NCBI GenBank assembly: GCA_013112585.1
Contig: JABFGH010000024.1
Coordinates: 1-64,000 of the forward strand
Source: Ignavibacteriota bacterium
GTDB taxonomy: Bacteria > Bacteroidota > Ignavibacteria > Ignavibacteriales > Melioribacteraceae
DNA length: 64,000 bases
Direction: 5' to 3'
Below the pieces are notes generated by a model. The model saw nothing but the letters and a program-made list of their open reading frames with translations, was not told where the DNA came from and ran no database searches. Below, piece after piece: positions 23,981 through 32,654 of the stretch (the stretch's first letter is position 1; each line of letters opens with the position of its first letter). The translations under genes and the position numbers were made by a program.

Positions 23981-24838
23981 ATGAATCACCACAAACACGT
24001 AGCACTGTTTATAATAATATTTTTTTCAGCATTAAGCATAAACGCCCAAGCATTAGAAGATTTGATATCTCGAGGAGACGCTTATGCAAAAAATTCTGAG
24101 ATCAATAAAGCGATTGAAGTTTACAAACTTGCAGATGCACTTTACCCGGATAATTGGAAAGTATCATTAAAACTTTCTGAAATTTATTTGCAGGAAGGCA
24201 ACCGTTTACCAAAGATTTACGCTGAGGTAAATAAGTCTGTCTCCATGCGTTCAGGAACTGAAGAAAGTAAAAAAGAAGACTTAAGAAAACTTGCAGAAGA
24301 GTTAAAAGCTGCAAAGCTGCAAAAGTATGAAAATGCATTAGAGTATGCATCAAAAGCCGTCCAGTTGGCACCCACAGAATCACGAGCTTTTTTGAAAAGA
24401 GCAGCCGCAAATGTAAGAATAGCAGCAACCGAAGGAATATTTACAGTAACTGAAGTTGTTGACTCCATTAGGAGCGATATTGATAAAGCTCTGAAAATTG
24501 GTAATGGGGGCAATGCAGTTCAAGCGATGTGCCATTACTTTAAAGCAAAATTACATTATCAAATTTGCGAAGAGCCCGGATTAGTTAGAAGCGTTGTTGG
24601 GTTAGGGTGGGCTGAAACTGATACGGCAATCGTGGAGTTTCAGAGAGCTATTGAGTTAGTACCTTATTTGAGAAGATTTTATTTAGACTATGCAAAAGCG
24701 CTAATTCAAAATGACGATGAAGAACAAGCTATTGAAATGCTGGAAAAAGTAAAACAATGCCCTGAAAATGAAGAAGAAGATAATGAGCATTTAGAAGAAG
24801 CCAAATTGTTATTAAGCGAACTTAGAGATGAGGAGTAA
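23981..24838 (+). CDS. Secreted TPR protein, first gene of the protease operon
   Basis: 285 residues with a signal peptide (about 1-23, ending INAQ). Tetratricopeptide-like helices run through the rest (AIEVYKLADALYPDNWKVSLKL-type repeats, YASKAVQLAPTESRAFLKRA, and AIELVPYLRRFYLDYAKAL). Such proteins act as scaffolds in the periplasm or envelope. A GAGAGGCGG ribosome site precedes the ATG. The next gene starts six bases after the stop, and the operon runs on through papain-like, SUMF1-like, caspase-like, barrel and TonB proteins. No enzymatic motif is seen. Confidence 0.8.
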   Translation: MNHHKHVALFIIIFFSALSINAQALEDLISRGDAYAKNSEINKAIEVYKLADALYPDNWKVSLKLSEIYLQEGNRLPKIYAEVNKSVSMRSGTEESKKEDLRKLAEELKAAKLQKYENALEYASKAVQLAPTESRAFLKRAAANVRIAATEGIFTVTEVVDSIRSDIDKALKIGNGGNAVQAMCHYFKAKLHYQICEEPGLVRSVVGLGWAETDTAIVEFQRAIELVPYLRRFYLDYAKALIQNDDEEQAIEMLEKVKQCPENEEEDNEHLEEAKLLLSELRDEE

Positions 24839-24844
24839 TTAATA

Positions 24845-26230
24845 ATGAATTTTAAATTATATATATCCTTTCTTTTAATAAGTTCTCTTCTATTCAGCAC
24901 CAGAGTTTTTAGCCAAAAATATGGTATGGGTGCATTACTCGATGAAAAATATTATCAGGATGTGCCCGAAGCTGCGCAACTTATGAGAAGCGATTATTCT
25001 AATCTTCCTTCATTTTATTCAATAAAACAATATGCTCCAACTCCAGGTAATCAAGGTCAAACCTCAACATGCACAGGTTGGGCTGTTGCCTATTCAGCAC
25101 GAACAATAATCTCGGCAATGCAATCTAATTGGACAAAAAAGCAAATTAATGAAAACACATTTTCTCCCTCTTATATATATAACCTAATTAGACCAAAGGA
25201 AGGCTGCAATGTTGGAACAAGTTTATCGGATGGACTTAAAATTTTGAAAGAATACGGAGCCATTAAAACAAGTCAGTTTGGTTTTGATTGCGATAAAATA
25301 GTTTCAAATGAACATCATCAGATTGCAGATAAGTTCAAAATAAAAGAGTATCGTCAACTTGTAAATAGAAAAACCAAAGATAAAATTTCACTCATTAAAA
25401 AAAGTCTCTCCGAAAACAATCCTGTAGTTGTTGCCATTAACTGTCCGGATTCTTTTCAGGATGTAGAAGAAGTATGGCAGCCCGATAGCAGTGATTATCA
25501 AAACAATTTTGCCGGGCATGCAATTACAATTGTTAGTTATAACGATAAAAAGGAAAATGGTGCATTTGAAATTATGAATAGCTGGGGCACCGACTGGGGT
25601 GATGAAGGTTTTGCCTGGATCAAATATACAGATTTTGAACAATTCTGTGTATGGGGCGGCGAACTTATTGCAATGAAAGAAAGAGAACAAGATAATTTAT
25701 TCAACGGAGCTATTAGTTTGAATAAATTAAACGGTGAGAAAATTACTCTTCAATTAAAGGACCAATATTTTTCGACAAAAAATTCACATAAAACCGGTAC
25801 ACGTTTTCAACTAAAACTAACTAACAATGAACCAGCATATGTTTATGTAATCAGCTCTGATTTAAGTTTCAAAACAACAATAAATTTCCCATTCGATAAT
25901 TTCACTTCACCTTTTTTACCCTACAAAGAGAATAATGTTATAATTCCGGGAGAACAGTACGCATTTCAATTAGATGAAAATGATGGTATAACTTTTTTCT
26001 GCGTTCTTTATTCTTCTGCTCCCTTTGATATAAAACGATTTGCAAAAATAGTAGAGTATAAAAGAGGAACATTTTTAAACAGAATAAATTCAGTAATAAA
26101 AGAAATAGGATATAATAAAACAGGACAAGATTTTCTAATTCAAACTGACAATGAAATTACATTCAGCACTAACGCTCAAGAAAAAACAATTCTTCCGATT
26201 GTTGTTTCAATACCGCATGAAAAAATTTAA
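24845..26230 (+). CDS. Secreted papain-like (C1) cysteine peptidase with DUF4384-like tail
   Basis: 461 residues with a signal peptide (about 1-22). The papain triad is complete: C76 in QGQTSTCTGWAVAYS, H225 in FAGHAITIVSY and N245 in IMNSWGTDWGDEGFAWI. The Q70-type oxyanion region also fits. Residues about 290-400 form a beta domain resembling DUF4384 (ITLQLKDQYF, then AYVYVISSD, a PF-rich part, and a closing GEQYAFQLDENDG). In other bacteria this domain accompanies caspase-like and kinase proteins. It acts outside the cytoplasm and its substrate is unknown. It is part of the operon with a caspase-like protein two genes downstream. The catalytic assignment is strong; the tail domain is tentative. 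Confidence 0.88.
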   Translation: MNFKLYISFLLISSLLFSTRVFSQKYGMGALLDEKYYQDVPEAAQLMRSDYSNLPSFYSIKQYAPTPGNQGQTSTCTGWAVAYSARTIISAMQSNWTKKQINENTFSPSYIYNLIRPKEGCNVGTSLSDGLKILKEYGAIKTSQFGFDCDKIVSNEHHQIADKFKIKEYRQLVNRKTKDKISLIKKSLSENNPVVVAINCPDSFQDVEEVWQPDSSDYQNNFAGHAITIVSYNDKKENGAFEIMNSWGTDWGDEGFAWIKYTDFEQFCVWGGELIAMKEREQDNLFNGAISLNKLNGEKITLQLKDQYFSTKNSHKTGTRFQLKLTNNEPAYVYVISSDLSFKTTINFPFDNFTSPFLPYKENNVIIPGEQYAFQLDENDGITFFCVLYSSAPFDIKRFAKIVEYKRGTFLNRINSVIKEIGYNKTGQDFLIQTDNEITFSTNAQEKTILPIVVSIPHEKI

Positions 26231-26253
26231 AAAATAAAATTTGTGAGAATAAT

Positions 26254-27417
26254 ATGAAACCTAATAAGATTTTTATTAAAGCATTCTTCCTAATTGTTTT
26301 CTCATGTTTCTTATCAAACGGTCAAAAGGCACAATCACTTTACGCCTTTAATATTGAAGCTGACGAGGATACCATAAACATAGCCTATAATCTCGTGGGT
26401 CAACGACCAGATGATGTATATAAAGTTGATATTTTTGTTTCCGGGAATAATGGGCAGGCATTTGATATTATCCCAACAACCATAGTTGGTGATGTTGGGT
26501 ATGGTGTTAAATCAGGGGTTAAGAAAAAGATGCAATGGCAGCCTTTAGAAGATAGCGTTCAACTAATTGGCGATGATTACATTTTTAAAATATCGGCTAG
26601 ACTGCTTGGCGGCAGAGACTCAATTGAGTTTGCAGAAATTCCGGGCGGAACTTTTATTATGGGTAATAACTTTGAGGAAGGACGATCTGATGAAAATTAT
26701 CCTCATAAGGTAAATTTGGATCCATTTTTAATTGGAGTTTATGAAATCACTAATATACAATTTTCAAATTTTTTATATCGATATGAATCAGCTGAAGTTA
26801 AATCCGGTGAATATGTTGGTCAACCAATGATATTTGAACACGAAAAGGGACTAAAAAATTATACACGGAAAGCAGGGCAAAGCGGCGGCTGGGCACCTCA
26901 AAAAGGCTATGAGTATCATCCGGTAGTGAATGTAACCTGGTATGGTGCAAATGAATTTTGCAAATACTATGGATATAGATTACCAACGGAAGCTGAATGG
27001 GAATATGCCGCAAGAGAACTAGGAGATACTATTAGATTTGGTAATGGAAAAAATTTAGCAAGCCCGACGGAAATTAATTTTAATGGACATATAGATTATA
27101 AAACAAAGTATTCCAAAGCTGGAGAAAATAGGCAATATGCAACACGTATTGCCAGCTTTCCTCCAAACAAACTTGAACTATTTGATATGAGTGGTAATGT
27201 TTGGGAATGGTGTCAGGATTGGTATGCGAGTAATTACTACTTTAATAGCATTACGGATAATCCAACAGGTCCCTGGTTTGGAGAAACAAAATCAATTAGA
27301 GGCGGGTCATGGCATAATACTCCTGTAGATATAAGAGTTACAGATAGAAGTTTTTTACCGCCCCATATGGGCAGCGGTGATGTAGGCTTTAGAGTAGTTA
27401 AACAATTAGTAAAATAA
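26254..27417 (+). CDS. Secreted SUMF1/FGE-like protein without catalytic cysteines
   Basis: 387 residues with a signal peptide (about 1-27). The N-terminal third is a beta domain often found before SUMF1 domains in this group. Residues about 125-385 follow the formylglycine-generating-enzyme fold: EIPGGTFIMGNN, YEITNIQFSNFLY, YHPVVNVTWYGANEFCKYYG, YRLPTEAEWEYAAR, and NVWEWCQDWY then RGGSWHN and VGFRVV. In genuine FGE two Cys lie after the RGGS; here that stretch has none, so oxidation of sulfatases is unlikely. SUMF1-like proteins without the Cys pair serve as binding domains, often next to caspase-like proteins as here. Confidence 0.85.
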   Translation: MKPNKIFIKAFFLIVFSCFLSNGQKAQSLYAFNIEADEDTINIAYNLVGQRPDDVYKVDIFVSGNNGQAFDIIPTTIVGDVGYGVKSGVKKKMQWQPLEDSVQLIGDDYIFKISARLLGGRDSIEFAEIPGGTFIMGNNFEEGRSDENYPHKVNLDPFLIGVYEITNIQFSNFLYRYESAEVKSGEYVGQPMIFEHEKGLKNYTRKAGQSGGWAPQKGYEYHPVVNVTWYGANEFCKYYGYRLPTEAEWEYAARELGDTIRFGNGKNLASPTEINFNGHIDYKTKYSKAGENRQYATRIASFPPNKLELFDMSGNVWEWCQDWYASNYYFNSITDNPTGPWFGETKSIRGGSWHNTPVDIRVTDRSFLPPHMGSGDVGFRVVKQLVK

Positions 27418-27455
27418 ATAAAATAATAATAAGGACTAGAGTGAGAGGTTTAAAA

Positions 27456-28892
27456 ATGAAAAAAATTGTCATGCTTCTATTATTTCTTTCACAACTAATT
27501 ATTGCGCAAAAATTAGAACTAAAAAGTGAAAAAATCAGTCTCGATATTCGGTTTGCTCCTCCGGATTCAATACCACCTAAATTAATGCTTGAATACCCTC
27601 TACCGAACATCATTCCTGAGCAGCCTATCTTTACGCAAAATCCTATCATGACAATCAGAGGGAAGGTAACCGATAATTCAAATCGGAAAATTCGCGTAAT
27701 GATTAATGGGGAAAATCCTGATTCAGTTTATGGAAATAGGTTTAGTTCAACCTTTAATCTCAAGTTCGGCGAGAACCGTATTTTAATTAGGGCTATAGAT
27801 AAAAAGAAAAATGTAAGTGAACATTTTTTAAATATTTACCAGGACCCCCTTGTTGATATCACACCTCCAAAAATAGTTTTAACCGAACCGAATTTAACAA
27901 GAGGTATTTATACTGTTGAAATAAATGACATGAACAAAGATTCCATTATAGTACGGGGAAATGTTATTGATAAAAGTAGTATTTATGCGCTCTGGATAAA
28001 TGGGAAAAGTGTAAATAATATTCAAAACGGAATATTTTCTACAGTACTATATAATGTTGATGATGCTCTTTCAGTAATAGCCATTGATGCTTTTGGTAAC
28101 AGAGTAGAAAAAAACTTTCCATTTGAAACAGTGCAAGTTGCAAAAGTGGATACCTCAATGGGTAATTATCATGCTCTGCTTATTGCTGTTGAAGAGTATG
28201 ACAATAGAAGAATAAATGACCTAAGCAACCCCGTAAAAGATGCAGAGCAAATAAAAGAGGTACTAACCACCGACTATACTTTTTTTGAAGAAAATGTCAG
28301 ATTACTTACGAACCCAACCAGAGCAGAGATACTTGCAGAAATAAGCACACTGAAAAGGACACTAACTGAAAGAGATAATTTGTTAATCTTTTACGCAGGG
28401 CATGGAAAATGGGACCCGCAAAACGAACAAGGTTATTGGTGGCCTAAAAATGCTAATCCCGATAATCCTTCTGCTTGGATATCCAACCCCGATATTCGAG
28501 ATAATATTAGAGGAATAAAAAGTAAACACACATTGCTAATTGCAGATGCATGTTTCAGCGGTGGTATTTTTGAGTCGAGAAATGCAATAGTAAATGCGCC
28601 GCTATCTGTAAAAGAAATGTACGCACATATTAGTCGCAGAGCACTAACAAGCGGCATGAAAGACCAAGAAGTGCCGGATGAGAGCGTATTCATTAAATAT
28701 ATTATTAAACGATTGAAAGAAAATGAAGATGAATTCCTTTCCACACAAAGGCTTTATGACCGAATACTTGACCCTGTAACAAGCAACAGTGCAAATAATC
28801 AGTACCCCCAATATGGAGTTATACAGCAATCAGGGCATGAAGGCGGGGATTTTGTTTTTATTAGAAGAAACAATCCAGTAAATAAAAATTAA
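27456..28892 (+). CDS. Secreted caspase-like (C14) cysteine peptidase
   Basis: 478 residues from the ATG at 27456, preferred over an in-frame GTG 15 bp upstream because GAGAGG is well placed. Signal peptide about 1-19. Two Ig/Big-like beta domains (about 35-120 and 130-225) precede the peptidase. The caspase fold begins near YHALLIAVEEYDN. The dyad is H316 in IFYAGHGKW and C366 in LIADACFSGGIF, both canonical. A second acidic S1-pocket candidate is not assigned. The protein is exported, unlike most bacterial immune caspases, so its targets are in the envelope. It shares an operon with a papain-like peptidase and a SUMF1-like protein. It could activate, or be activated by, them; this is inferred. 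Confidence 0.9.
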   Translation: MKKIVMLLLFLSQLIIAQKLELKSEKISLDIRFAPPDSIPPKLMLEYPLPNIIPEQPIFTQNPIMTIRGKVTDNSNRKIRVMINGENPDSVYGNRFSSTFNLKFGENRILIRAIDKKKNVSEHFLNIYQDPLVDITPPKIVLTEPNLTRGIYTVEINDMNKDSIIVRGNVIDKSSIYALWINGKSVNNIQNGIFSTVLYNVDDALSVIAIDAFGNRVEKNFPFETVQVAKVDTSMGNYHALLIAVEEYDNRRINDLSNPVKDAEQIKEVLTTDYTFFEENVRLLTNPTRAEILAEISTLKRTLTERDNLLIFYAGHGKWDPQNEQGYWWPKNANPDNPSAWISNPDIRDNIRGIKSKHTLLIADACFSGGIFESRNAIVNAPLSVKEMYAHISRRALTSGMKDQEVPDESVFIKYIIKRLKENEDEFLSTQRLYDRILDPVTSNSANNQYPQYGVIQQSGHEGGDFVFIRRNNPVNKN

Positions 28893-28910
28893 TAAAAAGC
28901 GAGATTAAAA

Positions 28911-29636
28911 ATGAAAAAGATAACCTACTACATTGTATTAATAATGATGTTTTTATCAGCAAACAATTTAATATCTCAAACCAGCTCGTTTGGGGCGTAT
29001 GAAGTCTATACTCATGAATCAAAATTAAATTCACTCGGATATTTAAATGTCTCCTTTAAATTGCCTGAGTACTTAAATTCAAAGAAACTGAATTTTAAGG
29101 GTGTTGAATTCACACACAATTATTTGTTGGGTGAAATAGGATCGTATGTTTTTGCCGAAAATAATCGCCTAAGATTTATTACAGAAGGGACTTTTAGAAT
29201 TGCCGCCGCTCTTACCGAAGATACCCCCTTCTCAGCTTTATCAAGCGTTAAATCAAAATACTACCTAGGTCTGATTGATGTTTTTTCACTAAATATTGGT
29301 TCAGAATATACATTTGTAATCAACAACGGATATGCCTTTACGGCAAGGCTAATGTTCACGCTGGTAAATGTAGGCGGCATGTTTTCAATACGTGAAAAAG
29401 GAACACTGGAAGAAGATGCTATCGGTTCAGCAAATCTGATCCCTTTAATTATTAAGCCATCATTGTTTGTCGATTTCGGAAGATCGGGGCTTGGTGTTTC
29501 TTTTATGTTTAATCCGGTAAACTTTCTCTCATATAAATATGCACCTAAAGAATTATTTGACTCGAAGGACATGGGTATTTTGGTAAATGATAGCAGTATT
29601 AATCAATTCGCTATTCAAATTTCATTTGTGTGGTAG
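28911..29636 (+). CDS. Probable outer-membrane beta-barrel protein, function unknown
   Basis: 241 residues with a signal peptide (about 1-23, ending LISQ). The rest alternates polar and apolar residues in strand-like blocks separated by charged turns. The chain ends in QFAIQISFVW, an aromatic end typical of outer-membrane barrels. No family is recognised. It lies 18 bp after the caspase-like gene, and its stop lies eight bases before the start of the TPR-TonB gene. A conduit or anchor role for the operon's proteins is possible but unproven. Confidence 0.65.
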   Translation: MKKITYYIVLIMMFLSANNLISQTSSFGAYEVYTHESKLNSLGYLNVSFKLPEYLNSKKLNFKGVEFTHNYLLGEIGSYVFAENNRLRFITEGTFRIAAALTEDTPFSALSSVKSKYYLGLIDVFSLNIGSEYTFVINNGYAFTARLMFTLVNVGGMFSIREKGTLEEDAIGSANLIPLIIKPSLFVDFGRSGLGVSFMFNPVNFLSYKYAPKELFDSKDMGILVNDSSINQFAIQISFVW

Positions 29637-29644
29637 GTAAAGCT

Positions 29645-30676
29645 ATGCAAAACTTAGTTTATAATATTTTCTGCCGCCATATTTTAATGATATTGTTTCT
29701 TATATGCTTATTTGCTGCAAGGGAAATAAAGTGCGTGGAGCCAAATGATCAAGATACATTTGAAACTATTTACTCAGAAGCACTAAATAGTTTAAAAAAA
29801 GGAGAAAACTTAAAGGCAGAAAAATTGTTTTTACAATGTTTAAGCATTCAGCCGCTGATGGGCTCAATTTATAATAAATTAGCCGCCATTTACTTACAAC
29901 AGGATGACACAATTAAAATGCTGAATGCATACCGCCAAGGATCAATGATGGGTGATAAATTATCGCAGCATGTATTGAAAAATCTAGGTATTTCAATTGT
30001 GCAAAACCCTTTACCGAGGTATGGACTTTCAGAATTGTATTCGAATATTGTTTATCCGGAGATTGCTAAAAGAGCAGGTGTAAAAGGAACTGTTCTAATT
30101 GAAGTTGAGATTGATGATGATGGAGAAATAATTAGTCACAAACTATTAAAAGGAATTGGGGCTGGCTGCGATGAAACTGCCATAGCTGCACTATTAAATA
30201 CCGAATTTACACCCGGAAGCATTGATGGAATTTACACCCGGATGACAACACAAATACCGTTTTATTTTGAATTGAATAGAAAAAAAGTCGAAGATGATAA
30301 CTCCACTGTTTCTCATACCAAATCAAAAAATAAAAGGGATAAAGTAAATGTAAGCACAGTTTCTAAAGCAGAAAAAACATTAACCACAATACCGCTTGGC
30401 GGCTGGCAAAAATTAGAAAACAGAATATCTAAAATAGAAAACTTAAATAATTGGAATGGGAAATTAATAATTGATACAAAAATTAATTCCTTTGGAAATG
30501 TGATAGATGCACAATTTACCGCCGGTACACAAGACACAAGTTTAAATGAAAAAATATTGGAAAAGGTTTACGAAACGAAATTTTTTCCTGCATTTAATGA
30601 CGGTAAACCTTACGACAGAAAAGTAAAGATTAAAATGAATATTGCTCAAACAATTAAGCAAGTTAGAGTTAAATAA
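29645..30676 (+). CDS. TPR protein with two TonB C-terminal-like domains
   Basis: 343 residues from the ATG at 29645; a GTG 15 bp upstream would overlap the previous gene. A hydrophobic N-terminus acts as signal peptide or anchor. Two TPR-like helices pairs (about 35-105) precede a TonB C-terminal domain (about 125-205) with YPEIAKRAGVKGTVLIEVEI and GIGAGCDETAIAALLNTEF. This block is very close to the one in the PEGA-TonB protein at 20645. After a Lys-rich linker a second, weaker TonB-like domain follows (about 255-340: WNGKLIIDTKINSFGNVID, then KVYETKFFPAFNDGKPYDR). It is the last gene of the protease operon. Confidence 0.8.
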   Translation: MQNLVYNIFCRHILMILFLICLFAAREIKCVEPNDQDTFETIYSEALNSLKKGENLKAEKLFLQCLSIQPLMGSIYNKLAAIYLQQDDTIKMLNAYRQGSMMGDKLSQHVLKNLGISIVQNPLPRYGLSELYSNIVYPEIAKRAGVKGTVLIEVEIDDDGEIISHKLLKGIGAGCDETAIAALLNTEFTPGSIDGIYTRMTTQIPFYFELNRKKVEDDNSTVSHTKSKNKRDKVNVSTVSKAEKTLTTIPLGGWQKLENRISKIENLNNWNGKLIIDTKINSFGNVIDAQFTAGTQDTSLNEKILEKVYETKFFPAFNDGKPYDRKVKIKMNIAQTIKQVRVK

Positions 30677-31098
30677 AAAAAATGAAATTATTTTTTCAAA
30701 CATAATAAAATGTGGACTACTTAGCTTTTATAAGCAGCAGGATAGTGAAATAAAGCGATGTATCAAAAGCACTACAACAATAAATAATGAATTAAAATTA
30801 AATCGGATAAAATTCCTTTTGAACTTTGGAAAAAATATTCTTAATATCTCTTGTGGCAAAAAATGTATTAGCGTTGGAAGTTTCCTCTCAATAAGAAGAT
30901 AGTTAGCACTATTTAAATAAAATAAATATTTCAATGTAATACGCGGATAATCAGATTGAGTATAGAATTACTCTAACCTGGTAAATTTTGTAATCTAATT
31001 AGTTTATCAAATTCTATTAGGTGAAAAAATTATTTCTCTTACGACCATTGAATTGAATATTTATTGAAACTAATATTTTTAATAAACGGAGGATCTAT
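30677..31098 (+). other. Spacer with an orphan island motif
   Basis: After the motif at 30692-30720 no believable open frame follows: the nearest ATG (30758) opens only nine codons. An 86-codon frame at 30642-30902 starts before the motif inside the previous gene and lacks features. The stretch may encode a small RNA or be the remains of a lost island gene. The right end carries the leader of the T9SS cargo gene with GGAGG. Confidence 0.4.
30692..30720 (+). promoter_or_regulatory. Shared bipartite island motif, copy 5 (orphan)
   Basis: Plus strand: TTTTTCAAACA, nine bases, GTGGACTAC. The second block is identical to copy 1. It starts 15 bp after the stop of the TPR-TonB gene. The next recognised gene starts 378 bp downstream, far more than for the other copies. 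Confidence 0.55.
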
Positions 31099-32553
31099 AT
31101 GAAGCAGCTTATTTTACTTTTTTTAATTGGAATATTTTCCCTTACAATATCATCAAATGCTCAGTTACAGCATTTTACTAATCCTGGATATACTGGTGAA
31201 GCTTATACTGTAGTCATACAAAGCTCAACAATTGATGGGATCTCTTTGGAAATCGGTGATGAAATTGCAGTATTTGATGAGGGTCCGAATGGTTTAGGCA
31301 TAAATGCAGCGGTTGTTTTCAATGGTATATATCCTATCCAGATAACTACGAATTTAGAATCCAGTGTTCCTGGTGGTATTACCCTCCCTGGTGCAATACC
31401 AGGAAACCCAATAAGTTTCAGAATCTGGGATTCTTCGACGGATGAAGAATATGAAACGGGGTCTATAATATTAGTTGGTCCTACATTTGGTGTAGAACTT
31501 TTTTCAATAGTTGAATTAGTATATGCGCATAAAACCTCCACAGCAGTCCAAAATGTTTCGGGCACAGGTATATATCAGTTTAATAGTGAACAAACTGGGG
31601 TTGAGATTGTTGTTAACTCTCTGGCAGGTTCCGGAGATATAACTGTGTCAAGGTACTTGGGTAATCAACCTTCCCCAACTACCGGTATAACACCTGGTCA
31701 TTTTATAAGCACTTATTATTGGGTTATTGAAGCTGACCAAAATATTTCATCAATTGAATGTCAATTAAGATTTTACATTTCAGAAATTCCTAATCCGGGT
31801 ATAGCCGAAGATCAATCTGATATATTGCTCTGGCATCGTGACACTCCCGGCACCGGGGCATTCACCCAATATATTGGAAACATGGTCTATGTTAATGGAT
31901 CAACAACAGGTGATTTAAGTGATGACTATTTATTTATGGATGGTATTACTTCCTTTAGTGAGCTTGTCTTTTCAAGTGAAACACCCCCACTGCCTGTAGA
32001 ATTGAGTTCTTTTACTGCTATTTGTGCTGATAATGTGGTTGAATTAAACTGGCGCACAGAAACTGAGTTGAATAATTACGGTTTTGAGATAGAAAGAACT
32101 ATTGAGAACTCAGAATGGGAAACTATAGGATTTGTAGAAGGAATCGGTACAAGCAACAAACCCGTTGAATATCAATTCACTGATAAATCGATTTTTGGTA
32201 AAAAACTTTTTTATAGACTAAAGCAAATTGATAACGACGGCAGCTTTGAGTACAGCAAAACAATAGCTGTAGAAATAAATCAAACTCCAGCTAAATTTAC
32301 TCTTGAGCAGAACTATCCAAATCCGTTTAATCCAATAACTTCAATATCCTATACACTCATTGAGAATGGATATGTTAAACTTTCAGTATTCAATATTTCC
32401 GGTGAAGAGATCGCAGTTTTGGTGAATGAAGAAAAGGCAGCAGACATTTATGATATAGAATTTAATGGGGAGGGATTAACCTCAGGTGTATATTTTTATA
32501 AAATTGAAACGCCATCTCATTTTGCTGTCAAGAAGATGTTAATATTAAAATAA
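31099..32553 (+). CDS. T9SS-secreted surface protein
   Basis: 484 residues: signal peptide (about 1-21), then a beta domain (about 25-140) that begins NPGYTGEAYTVVI and contains IGDEIAVFDEGPNGLGINA. This domain recurs in the giant protein at 38789 and the protein at 51237. The middle part is unassigned. A FN3-like stretch (VELNWRTETELNNYGFEIER) leads into the C-terminal sorting domain with LEQNYPNPFNPITSISY, VAVLVNE-like and SGVYFYKI pieces, ending KKMLILK. Such proteins cross the outer membrane through T9SS, after which the tail is usually cleaved. A CGGAGG site precedes the ATG. The function of the front domain is unknown. Confidence 0.88.
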   Translation: MKQLILLFLIGIFSLTISSNAQLQHFTNPGYTGEAYTVVIQSSTIDGISLEIGDEIAVFDEGPNGLGINAAVVFNGIYPIQITTNLESSVPGGITLPGAIPGNPISFRIWDSSTDEEYETGSIILVGPTFGVELFSIVELVYAHKTSTAVQNVSGTGIYQFNSEQTGVEIVVNSLAGSGDITVSRYLGNQPSPTTGITPGHFISTYYWVIEADQNISSIECQLRFYISEIPNPGIAEDQSDILLWHRDTPGTGAFTQYIGNMVYVNGSTTGDLSDDYLFMDGITSFSELVFSSETPPLPVELSSFTAICADNVVELNWRTETELNNYGFEIERTIENSEWETIGFVEGIGTSNKPVEYQFTDKSIFGKKLFYRLKQIDNDGSFEYSKTIAVEINQTPAKFTLEQNYPNPFNPITSISYTLIENGYVKLSVFNISGEEIAVLVNEEKAADIYDIEFNGEGLTSGVYFYKIETPSHFAVKKMLILK

Positions 32554-32580
32554 AAAGTAACAGATTTATTTTAATTTTTC

Positions 32581-32600
32581 TTTTCAAGAATTCTTGAAAA
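32581..32600. promoter_or_regulatory. Perfect 20-bp palindrome between two secreted-protein genes
   Basis: TTTTCAAGAA is followed directly by its reverse complement TTCTTGAAAA, without a loop, 28 bp after the stop of the T9SS gene and 54 bp before the YdjY gene. The lack of spacer and of a long T run makes a dimeric repressor site more likely than a terminator. Confidence 0.4.
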
Positions 32601-32654
32601 CATTATGTGGGATTGGATTTTAAAAACAATAATTTTATTCTTCATGGATAAGCT

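Noticed and set aside
30642-30902. 86-codon frame after the protease operon
   Set aside because: Starts within the previous gene, upstream of the orphan motif, with no ribosome site and no recognisable pattern.
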